Below are positions 1 to 5,647 of a stretch of 5,647 nt of DNA, in pieces. Each line of letters opens with the position of its first letter. The first letter of the stretch is position 1. The stretch lies in NCBI GenBank assembly GCA_031401815.1, contig JANNRW010000040.1, positions 1-5,647 of the forward strand, in the 5' to 3' direction. The position numbers and the translations under genes were made by a program. Below the pieces are notes generated by a model. It had not been told where the DNA came from, did no database searches, and was given only the letters and a program-made list of their open reading frames with translations. Source of the stretch: JANNRW01 sp031401815 (lineage in GTDB: Bacteria; Desulfobacterota; Desulfuromonadia; Geobacterales; DSM-12255).

Positions 1-1
1 C

Positions 2-337
2 TTTGATTCAGGACAGTATTATCCTCATCACAATCTCTACTACATAACTTCGTCCGAATGGGATCTACAGGCGCTCCAGGCAGTCTTGCGGTCAGGTATA
101 GCGCGGCTCTTTGTCGGCGTTTATTCGACACAAATGCGCGGCGGTTATCTGCGTTACCAGGCGCAGTACCTCCGGCGGATCAGATTGCCGCGGTGGAGCG
201 ACGTGCCGGTGGAGTTACAGGATAATTTGAAAGAGGCAGCCCGGCGAGGGGATACGGAAGAGTGTAACCGGGTCACGTTCGATCTTTACGGTTTGAACAC
301 TGAAGAAAGGGCCGCCCTTGGCGGCAACGGGAACTGA
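2..337 (+). CDS. C-terminal end of PaeR7I/Eco57I-like N6-adenine DNA methyltransferase (5' partial)
   Basis: The frame is open from base 2 and ends at TGA 335-337, giving 111 residues of a gene that begins upstream of the window. The tail reads YYITSSEWDLQAL, then a segment with MRGGYLRYQAQYLRRIRLPRW. The MRGG-x-LR-(F/Y)QAQYLRRIR pattern is typical of the C-terminal target-recognition region of large gamma-type adenine methyltransferases that pair with PaeR7I/XhoI-type endonucleases. The catalytic NPPY and SAM-binding motifs would lie upstream and are not visible. Expected role: methylate adenine in the host copies of the target (CTCGAG if the endonuclease partner keeps family specificity) and so protect the chromosome. 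The next gene begins one base after this stop, which implies co-transcription and translational coupling. A TTG at 86 is only an internal leucine codon, because homologous sequence runs through it from the window edge. The assignment rests on this tail plus the neighbour, so the family is likely but the exact specificity is inferred. Confidence 0.85.
   Translation, partial: FDSGQYYPHHNLYYITSSEWDLQALQAVLRSGIARLFVGVYSTQMRGGYLRYQAQYLRRIRLPRWSDVPVELQDNLKEAARRGDTEECNRVTFDLYGLNTEERAALGGNGN
311..325 (+). promoter_or_regulatory. GC-rich hairpin just upstream of the endonuclease start
   Basis: GCCGCC (311-316) and GGCGGC (320-325) form a perfect 6-bp all-GC stem with a three-base CTT loop. It lies in the last codons of the methylase gene, 13 bases before the endonuclease ATG at 339. 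An alternative TTG start at 318 falls in the loop, so folding would suppress it. The Shine-Dalgarno-like GGGA (329-332) just downstream is weak. The structure is seen directly. A role in limiting endonuclease translation until ribosomes finish the methylase is an inference, and coding constraint alone could produce it. Confidence 0.35.
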
Positions 338-338
338 T

Positions 339-1076
339 ATGGCTATTGAATTGCCTGCGTTTGACTACAACATCCGAGCGGCAGTCCGCTCTTTCTGGGG
401 AAGCCGGGAGTCGGCTCGACAAAAGCAGGTGGAAAGCGGCAAAGCCGACCAGGGAGAACGCGCCTCGGTTACCGCCGGAAAGAACATGGACGGCTTTCTT
501 GCCATCGTCCGCCAGCTTGTTGTAGCCAATGGGCTTCCTGATGCGAAGGTGCAAGTTTCAAGAAAGCTCCTGACGCTGCCGGGCTATTTTCGGCCTACCA
601 AGGTCTGGGATGTGGTGGTCATACACGAAGGGCGACTGATAGCGGCGCTGGAGTTCAAAAGCCAGGTCGGCCCATCCTTCGGCAACAACTTCAACAACCG
701 CGCCGAAGAGGCCATAGGCACGGCTCACGACCTCTGGGTGGCCTTCCGCGAAGGGGCGTTCGGAGAGAGTCCGGCACCGTTCGTCGGCTGGATGATGATG
801 CTTGAAGACTGCGACAAGTCGCGCTCGCCGGTGAAGGAGAACTGTCACAACTTCCCAATGTTTGCCGAGTTCAGAGGGGCTTCCTATGCTGAGAGATATA
901 ACTTGCTGTGCAAGCGGCTCATGCAGGAGAAGCTTTATTCTTCCGCTGCTTTGCTGCTGTCGCCACGGACGGCTGGTAAAACCGGGAAACATGTGGATCT
1001 GTCGGAGCTGACGGGGATCAGGAGTTTTTTTGCCGGGTTTGCCGCGAGGGTAGCGGTGGAGGCTGCGCGGGGGTAG
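339..1076 (+). CDS. PaeR7I/XhoI-family type II restriction endonuclease
   Basis: A 245-residue protein, matching the roughly 245-residue length of PaeR7I and XhoI. Family features along the chain are SGKADQGER (33-41), AGKNMDGF (46-53), LTLPGYFRPTKVWD (78-91), and LEFKSQVGPSFGNNFNNR (104-121) followed by AEEAIGTAHDLW. The core fits a PD-(D/E)xK nuclease, with D91 and E105-F-K107 as likely metal-binding and catalytic residues. Family members cut the palindrome CTCGAG, as the partner of an adenine methyltransferase. I chose ATG 339 because it gives the family length and lies one base after the methylase TGA, with GGGA 6 bases upstream. A TTG at 318 would add seven residues (MAATGTD), has AAAGG at 306-310 seven bases upstream, and cannot be excluded. 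The reading frame is intact and the candidate catalytic residues are present, so the enzyme should be active. The gene is markedly GC-rich compared with the next one. Family assignment is firm; the target site follows from family knowledge. Confidence 0.95.
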   Translation: MAIELPAFDYNIRAAVRSFWGSRESARQKQVESGKADQGERASVTAGKNMDGFLAIVRQLVVANGLPDAKVQVSRKLLTLPGYFRPTKVWDVVVIHEGRLIAALEFKSQVGPSFGNNFNNRAEEAIGTAHDLWVAFREGAFGESPAPFVGWMMMLEDCDKSRSPVKENCHNFPMFAEFRGASYAERYNLLCKRLMQEKLYSSAALLLSPRTAGKTGKHVDLSELTGIRSFFAGFAARVAVEAARG

Positions 1077-1140
1077 GGTGGTTTGCATAATTGTATTTTC
1101 GGCATGACAATTTTCTGAAATCCCGACGGAGGGATATCAA
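1077..1140 (+). other. 64-base intergenic gap between endonuclease and ATPase genes
   Basis: This AT-richer spacer separates two genes on the same strand. No strong sigma70 promoter is visible. The best pair by eye is TTGCAT (1083-1088) with GACAAT (1106-1111) at 17-base spacing, which matches consensus poorly. No stem followed by a T-run is present, so read-through from the R-M genes is possible. The 3' end carries the Shine-Dalgarno sequence of the next gene. Confidence 0.5.
1128..1133 (+). promoter_or_regulatory. Ribosome binding site fixing the TTG start of the ATPase gene
   Basis: GGAGGG lies seven bases before TTG 1141. The frame is closed upstream by TGA at 1105-1107, there is no ATG or GTG between that stop and 1141, and the first internal in-frame ATG (residue 86) lies beyond the ATPase N-box. 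This site therefore decides the start. ATCCC (1120-1124) and GGGAT (1131-1135) can pair across a six-base loop and would cover the GGG half of the site, possibly lowering initiation. Confidence 0.75.
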
Positions 1141-4100
1141 TTGAATAATTTATCAGATGTATTGAAAAATCTGCATAAAGAGCTGCAGCTTCTTGACTTG
1201 CCACTGTTTGAAAAGATCAAGGAGGAGGAATACTCTCCAGGGCATACGAAGGATGGTCTGAAGAGATTTCGCGAAAAGGCTGTCAATGAACGCAATCTGA
1301 GAGAATCGTATCGTGGTCGGGCACCGTATGAACTATTACAAAATGCTGATGATGCAAGGGCTAAACATGCAGCTTATATCCTTTGTAAGGAAGGGATGGC
1401 ATTTGTACACGATGGGAACTGGTTTACCGGTGATAATTTTATCAGTCTCGCTGATGGTTGGAGTGATAAAGACCCGAACGAGTGTATTGGGCATAAAGGT
1501 CTGGGGTTCAGATCAGTTCTCGATATCACCCCGTCACCGTATCTCGTGCGTCTTGATACAAAGGATTTTTTTGCGGTCAAGTTTTCATGGGGCATTAATC
1601 AGGGCCATATCATGGAGACGATCAAGCGCAAGCCTGAATATAAGGCAGAGTATGACAAATGGAAAAGTAGCGGACAGAACATCTGTCCGATCATGTTTAT
1701 TCCCGGCATTGCCAAAAAGATTAACCTCGGCGAAGGTGCTTTGATATATGACCGACTGTTACGCGGAGAATATCAACATCAATACACCACAATGTTCTGG
1801 TTTCCAGCTGCCGACGACATAGAAAAGCGTGTTCTGGAAGAATTGGATCCTATGCCAATTATTTCAGGGTCAAAAGAGCAAGACGAGTTGAAGCGCTATG
1901 TTTCGACAGATGTCAGTATGTTAATCCCTTTTCTGCGAGGTATGGAGTCGGTTGCTCTGTATGAAGGTAAAACTAGGCTGGCATCTGTATGCAGGAAAGA
2001 GTCTGGAACTAATTCAGATGGCAAACTGGGGGTTATATGCGAGTCTGGCGGGACCGTTACTGAAAAATATTTTTATCAGCTAAAGTTTAAATCTCCGATA
2101 CCCTCGGAGGTTTCTCTGTCTCCAGGTACACCACGCGCTGTTAAAATTATGAAAGAGGCCAGTATTACTTTGTCGGTTCTTATCCATAATGGACAACCAG
2201 CCGCATCGCCTGCATCGAGATTTCACGTCTATTTTCCGACTGAGGAGGAAACAGGATTCGGCTTTATTGTTCATGGTGATTTTTATGTTACCCCTGACCG
2301 GAAAAGGTTGATGGATGGAAAGTACAATGAATGGCTGCTCGGTTTTGCAGCACAGAAAGTTGCCGGAGAGTTTTTGAGTGATCTTCTGAAGCATTATGCG
2401 CCGAAGGATGTTTTCACTGCCATGGCACCTTCCGGGGCGAGAGGGGAAAGTGCAGTTATTTTCAAGGGTAAATTTTCAGAGGCTCTGAAGAAAAAGAAAG
2501 CCCCCTATATTCCTCATCTTAACGGCGTGGCATTAAGTGATGAAGTCATTTTGGCACCGGTAGAAGACCCAAATGGTTTTCTGGAAAAAAGGTTCTCTGC
2601 TTTTTTGCCATTGGTCGCCACTCAAAAGTATTTTGTGTCTTCGGCAGTAGATAATTTAGAAACGAGAAAATTCTTTAACTTTGCCGGTGTTGGTGAATTG
2701 CCAGCAAACCGGATATCGGTTTTGGCAGAAAATGTACCTGTAGAACAAAAGACAGCATCATGGTGGTATGAGTTATTTGAGTATATGGCAAATCATGTGG
2801 CTTTTGCCGGTATTTCCAATGCCGATCTTCGTGGGAAAAAGCTGGTATTAGCCAATAACGGGGTCATTTTGGCTATCCAAGGGGATGATGGACCTGTACT
2901 GTGCTTCCCCCCTTCAACGGCAACAGAAAAAATAGATGTTCCCGAGTGCCTTTCAGCAGTCCTGAACTTTCTGGATATGGAGTTAACAAAGCATATCGAT
3001 GAAGGCCGGGATTCCACCGAAAAATGGGTTATTGACAGGTTGAATATAGCAAAGTTCGAAGCTAACGATCTAATCCCCCGCGCTATTCGCTCCATAGTCG
3101 AGCAATTATTTGATGGAACAATGCCCATAACCCATTTACAGCTTGCCAGGTTATGGGCCTTCCTGAAGGAAATAAGCGATATTGCAAGAAGAGAATTCAC
3201 TGCTGACGAATATTGGAAAGTAGTAGGAAGGCTACCATTACCACTGTCCTTTACGGAACAAAACCAAACAATCCCTCCATCCATGATGGTCCCTGCATTT
3301 CTTATATATTGGCCAGAAGGTTTTTCCAATATACACATCTGTCTTGAAGGTGTTCAAGGTGTTCGCCGTGTGTCTCAGGATTTCCTTGAAATTATTGGAA
3401 CTGTGTCTGGACAGCCCTTATCAAACTGGAGAGATTTCTTCCAGAAAGTCGGAGTTTCAAATCTACCAAAAAGACTGAAGTACTCCAAGGGTGCTACAGA
3501 GGAGGCGATTCCTTTAACAAAAAACGGACTTGCATCCCTGAGTCGGATAGCTTTTTGTGGCGAACGTCAGAAAGACGAAAACCTGGCGGTGGTGAATGTT
3601 TTGAAAACGGATGGTCTCTGGAATGACTACTTTCAAACTTTGAGCATTTGTAATCAGCATTCAGAGGCACCCAAGAATCTGCAACACCTTACCGTTCTGG
3701 AAAATTTTATCCCTTGTTGCCGACACGCAATTGAAGAATATGAAAACTGTGATGGCGGTGATGATAACTGGCAAAAACGTCTGATCTCTCTGATTAATGG
3801 CTTAGAAATGAGTAATGATTTCTTGACGGACAAGGGATACTGTGGTGCAGCTGCACAGAAAGGCAGTCATGACTTCGATTTGGCTGCGTATATGAATTTG
3901 CAAATGGGAATAACTCCTTGGTTGCCGACATCCTTAGGCCCGCGTGCAAGCTCAGAATGTTTAGCACGATTTACAGAAACCAGACTTGTATCAAAGGGCA
4001 AGAGCGAAGCAGAACTTGGTGACTTGATAATTCCCTATGTGGTCGTTTCTGATTATTCAGAGATGGTTAAACTGAAATCTTTCGGTATTAAGGATCTTTT

Positions 4101-5511
4101 CAATGTTGACAGTGTTGATGCGGAAACTCTTGTCAGGGCATTAAGAATTATCGGCGAAAAACTTGATTCCGAATGGGGTAAAAAAGAGATTTTGGCAGAA
4201 AAGGGAAGGTGGAGACTCGTTAGAGGGGCTATTCAGGAGATATACCGAAGGCTGAATCAGGTTGAGGAAAGTTTTGACTTGCCTGACAGATTGAAAATTG
4301 CAGCCAAAACCGCATCCGGCGTCTCATTTATTGATGATGAAATGTATTATGCAAAGCCAGGATCGGCTACAGAACAGGCATTTTTGGGTGTGCTGCCACT
4401 GATAGATGTCGACCGACCGCTTAAAGACTTATTTGAAAAGCTCTCCGTTAGGCAACTGATCGCCGGAGATACTGTGAGCGAAGAGCTTGATAATCTGGAC
4501 TCCTGCAAGCCGGCCCGACAGATACATGACGTCATTGTAAATGAACTGGCGCGTTATCTTTTGGCAGTTAATTATGACAGGGGTGAAAAGGAGGTCGATA
4601 GATTTATCAGGAGATTGAACGAGCGGTTTGACGTGTTCACCTCAGAAGCCTTATCTGTGTCTGTAACGCTTGTCAGTGATACCTCTCTTGGCGGAGTTAT
4701 TCGTTTTCGGAACTTCTACCTTGCAAAAAAGGTTGTCCCCCTTTCTGGTGCTGCCGAAGAGTATCATTTCAGTCTTATTGTAGAGGGGCAGGACAATATT
4801 ACGTTTGATACACTTGACGCTGACGCTCTTGGTGAAATTCTAACTCAGGTATTCATGGACAGAGTCACGGATGAGGCTCTTGGCTACTTCCCGAGGATTA
4901 CTTCCCGCTTTCAGCAGTGCCGTATCAAAGGTGACTTGTCACCAATGCAGGACTACCTCCATCTACAGCTTGGAATTCCAGTTGAGAATCAGGACAGTGT
5001 TAACGGCCTCCTTTCAGGAGAATATGCTCCAGCACCGGCAGCAGTTATCCCTCCTCCACCGAAAGCTAAAGTCATAGTTCCAGAAGCCAAGAGACCTGGA
5101 GAATCGGCAACGACAATGGAGGATATTAAGCAGAAGCATCATAGCGGCACAACGTCGAAGCTAAGCGATATGATAGCCCAAATACTTTCAGGCGGGACAT
5201 CAAACGGCGGTACTAATAATACTGGTTCTTCGCCACGAAACAGTCACTCAATATCAGACAGTAAAGTGACTAGAGAACAGCAGGTACGAGGACTTAAAGG
5301 CGAAGATGAACTCAAACGAAGGCTGATGACAGATGGTGGTTGGGAAGGGTTTACGTTGCTAAGAGATACCAGACAAGAAAAGTGCGGGTTTGATTTCCTC
5401 TGTTTGAAAAACACTGCTGAAGTCAAGGTCGAGCTTAAAACCTTTACCGAGAACGGGTACATTTCTGTGACAAATAAGGAGCTTTTTGAATCGGGTAAAT
5501 CCAAGGACTGA
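1141..5511 (+). CDS. Sacsin/NO VEIN-like GHKL ATPase with C-terminal DUF3883 domain, 3' end cut off by an IS
   Basis: A 1456-residue protein starting at TTG. Residues about 40-150 form a sacsin/HSP90-type GHKL ATP-binding domain: N-box E64-LLQNADDA (E64 likely base, N68 for Mg), a DG motif at D91-G92, and the glycine-rich IGHKGLGFRSV (117-127) leading into ITPSPY. TTMFWFPA (216-223) fits the later T-x-F-x-x-P strand of the fold, and FHVYFPTEEETGFGFIVHGDF (361-381) with TPDRKRLM resembles the second-lobe motif of sacsin-like ATPases. I recognise no domain from about 400 to 1295. A Pro/Ala stretch (PPPP at 1304-1307) and a Gly/Ser/Thr/Asn-rich linker run to about 1380. Residues 1382-1456 match the start of DUF3883: G-LKGE (E1388), W1401, GFDF (D1418), VELK (E1431, K1433) and SVTNKE (1442-1447), a PD-(D/E)xK-like layout. 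The protein stops at SGKSKD, before the expected hydrophobic Y-x-L strand and final helix, because an IS begins there. It contains no membrane segment or signal peptide, so it is probably cytoplasmic. Likely role: ATP-dependent defence factor next to an R-M system. The domains are well supported, the function is inferred, and this copy may be impaired. Confidence 0.85.
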   Translation: MNNLSDVLKNLHKELQLLDLPLFEKIKEEEYSPGHTKDGLKRFREKAVNERNLRESYRGRAPYELLQNADDARAKHAAYILCKEGMAFVHDGNWFTGDNFISLADGWSDKDPNECIGHKGLGFRSVLDITPSPYLVRLDTKDFFAVKFSWGINQGHIMETIKRKPEYKAEYDKWKSSGQNICPIMFIPGIAKKINLGEGALIYDRLLRGEYQHQYTTMFWFPAADDIEKRVLEELDPMPIISGSKEQDELKRYVSTDVSMLIPFLRGMESVALYEGKTRLASVCRKESGTNSDGKLGVICESGGTVTEKYFYQLKFKSPIPSEVSLSPGTPRAVKIMKEASITLSVLIHNGQPAASPASRFHVYFPTEEETGFGFIVHGDFYVTPDRKRLMDGKYNEWLLGFAAQKVAGEFLSDLLKHYAPKDVFTAMAPSGARGESAVIFKGKFSEALKKKKAPYIPHLNGVALSDEVILAPVEDPNGFLEKRFSAFLPLVATQKYFVSSAVDNLETRKFFNFAGVGELPANRISVLAENVPVEQKTASWWYELFEYMANHVAFAGISNADLRGKKLVLANNGVILAIQGDDGPVLCFPPSTATEKIDVPECLSAVLNFLDMELTKHIDEGRDSTEKWVIDRLNIAKFEANDLIPRAIRSIVEQLFDGTMPITHLQLARLWAFLKEISDIARREFTADEYWKVVGRLPLPLSFTEQNQTIPPSMMVPAFLIYWPEGFSNIHICLEGVQGVRRVSQDFLEIIGTVSGQPLSNWRDFFQKVGVSNLPKRLKYSKGATEEAIPLTKNGLASLSRIAFCGERQKDENLAVVNVLKTDGLWNDYFQTLSICNQHSEAPKNLQHLTVLENFIPCCRHAIEEYENCDGGDDNWQKRLISLINGLEMSNDFLTDKGYCGAAAQKGSHDFDLAAYMNLQMGITPWLPTSLGPRASSECLARFTETRLVSKGKSEAELGDLIIPYVVVSDYSEMVKLKSFGIKDLFNVDSVDAETLVRALRIIGEKLDSEWGKKEILAEKGRWRLVRGAIQEIYRRLNQVEESFDLPDRLKIAAKTASGVSFIDDEMYYAKPGSATEQAFLGVLPLIDVDRPLKDLFEKLSVRQLIAGDTVSEELDNLDSCKPARQIHDVIVNELARYLLAVNYDRGEKEVDRFIRRLNERFDVFTSEALSVSVTLVSDTSLGGVIRFRNFYLAKKVVPLSGAAEEYHFSLIVEGQDNITFDTLDADALGEILTQVFMDRVTDEALGYFPRITSRFQQCRIKGDLSPMQDYLHLQLGIPVENQDSVNGLLSGEYAPAPAAVIPPPPKAKVIVPEAKRPGESATTMEDIKQKHHSGTTSKLSDMIAQILSGGTSNGGTNNTGSSPRNSHSISDSKVTREQQVRGLKGEDELKRRLMTDGGWEGFTLLRDTRQEKCGFDFLCLKNTAEVKVELKTFTENGYISVTNKELFESGKSKD
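5284..5511 (+). pseudogene. Truncated DUF3883 (NO VEIN C-terminal) domain at the IS junction
   Basis: This marks the broken part of the large ATPase gene. The 75 residues 1382-1456 carry the early and middle parts of DUF3883, including the D1418 and E1431-x-K1433 pattern. Family members normally continue after the 'T-x-x-E' helix into a strand of the Y-x-L-x-x-V type and further residues. Here TGA 5509-5511 ends the frame, and none of the three forward frames up to 5576 resumes the domain. The missing part should lie beyond the IS, outside the window. The remaining protein may still fold and bind ATP; whether the nuclease-like domain is active cannot be judged. Confidence 0.65.
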
Positions 5512-5647
5512 AGTGGTTGCGCTTTCTGAGACATGTGTGTAAGCAATGAACCTCGCTATTTCAAAAGGAGAGTTCAATGCAACAACATCGTACACGTCAC
5601 AGCGCAGCTTTTAAGGCCAAGGTCGCTTTGGCCGCACTATCAGAGTC
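5509..5647 (+). mobile_element. Left end of an IS3-family-like insertion sequence (3' partial)
   Basis: The element is recognised by its first gene, an IS3-type orfA starting at 5577, and by the abrupt loss of DUF3883 homology at 5508. The proposed left terminus begins TGAAGTGGTTGCGCTTTCTG; IS3-family ends begin with TG and often contain a downstream GACA-like segment, here TGAGACATG. The element is inserted right after the GAC codon of residue 1456, and its terminal TGA forms an in-frame stop. A leader of about 68 bases separates the terminus from orfA. The flanking bases GAC, GGAC or AGGAC would be the target duplication, but the right end is not in the window. The exact boundary is inferred, with a few bases of uncertainty. 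Confidence 0.75.
5577..5647 (+). CDS. IS3-family transposase OrfA, N-terminal fragment (3' partial)
   Basis: ATG 5577 is preceded by a good ribosome binding site, AAGGAG at 5565-5570, six bases upstream. The 23 complete codons begin MQQHRTRHSAAFKAKVALAAL, and the frame runs off the window. The opening (basic residues, then H-S-x-x-F-K-A-K-V-A-L-x-A-L) is the classic start of IS3-family OrfA helix-turn-helix proteins, which bind the element's terminal inverted repeats. OrfB with the DDE catalytic domain normally follows by programmed -1 frameshifting and would lie outside the window. The subgroup cannot be set from this length. Confidence 0.85.
   Translation, partial: MQQHRTRHSAAFKAKVALAALSE

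Noticed and set aside
1020..1031. AGGAG followed by seven T residues near the end of the endonuclease gene, considered as a slippage (phase-variation) tract or terminator
   Set aside because: Seven bases is short for phase variation, no stem precedes the T-run, and the frame continues normally for 15 more codons.
558..1088. 176-residue open frame on the minus strand opposite the endonuclease gene
   Set aside because: It lies entirely antisense to a strongly conserved endonuclease, is rich in Arg/Pro as expected of a GC-rich shadow, and resembles no family I know.
1083..1111. Possible sigma70 promoter (TTGCAT, 17 bases, GACAAT) before the ATPase gene
   Set aside because: About three of six and four of six consensus matches occur readily by chance in AT-rich sequence, so I do not call it a promoter.
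1313..1744. 143-residue + strand frame overlapping the GHKL motif region
   Set aside because: The overlapping frame encodes clear ATPase motifs over the same bases, and this frame shows no recognisable protein.
2793..3338. 181-residue open frame on the minus strand inside the large ATPase gene
   Set aside because: It is the reverse shadow of an intact continuous gene, with no domain or convincing ribosome binding site.
3348..3364. Short tandem GGTGTTC copies
   Set aside because: Two imperfectly spaced copies within coding sequence (Gly-Val-Gln-Gly-Val-Arg) are explained by the protein and do not form an array.
4871..5077. 68-residue + strand frame overlapping the end of the ATPase gene
   Set aside because: It is an out-of-frame shadow across the linker region with no motif.
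5517..5545. Possible IS promoter starting at TTGCGC in the IS leader
   Set aside because: The partner -10 (TAAGCA) is too far from consensus to support a call.

Overview
This is a bacterial defence-island fragment with every gene on the + strand. It holds the end of a type II restriction-modification (R-M) locus, a very large ATPase/nuclease-like protein, and the left edge of an insertion sequence that cut the large gene short. In order: (1) bases 2-337, the C-terminal 111 residues of an Eco57I/PaeR7I-like adenine DNA methyltransferase whose start lies outside the window; (2) bases 339-1076, a complete PaeR7I/XhoI-family restriction endonuclease, predicted to cut CTCGAG, beginning one base after the methylase stop; (3) a 64-base gap; (4) bases 1141-5511, a 1456-residue protein with an N-terminal sacsin/HSP90-type GHKL ATPase domain, a long unrecognised middle, a low-complexity linker and a C-terminal DUF3883 (NO VEIN C-terminal) domain that lacks its end; (5) from about 5509 to the window end, the left end of an IS3-family-like element, including its terminus, leader and the first 23 codons of orfA.

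The methylase and endonuclease form a tight two-gene unit: the methylase should protect host CTCGAG sites and the endonuclease should cut unprotected DNA. The ATPase/DUF3883 gene follows on the same strand. GHKL ATPases of the MutL/MORC/sacsin type are known to associate with R-M loci, so an accessory or independent anti-phage role is a reasonable inference but is not shown by the sequence. It has the same outer-domain plan as the plant protein NO VEIN: sacsin-like ATPase at the N terminus, DUF3883 at the C terminus. The IS appears to have landed inside the DUF3883 domain. Its terminal TGA supplies the stop codon, and the candidate nuclease residues (D1418, E1431, K1433) stay upstream of the break.

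The host looks like a Gram-negative bacterium with defence genes of mixed origin. The endonuclease gene is clearly GC-rich (62% and 70% in two 60-base rows counted by hand: rows 361 and 721), whereas the ATPase gene is about 40% (rows 1321 and 2581). The family-level resemblances would fit Desulfobacterota or Chlorobiota, but the sequence does not settle the taxon. I saw no tRNA, rRNA, CRISPR array, origin or convincing intrinsic terminator.
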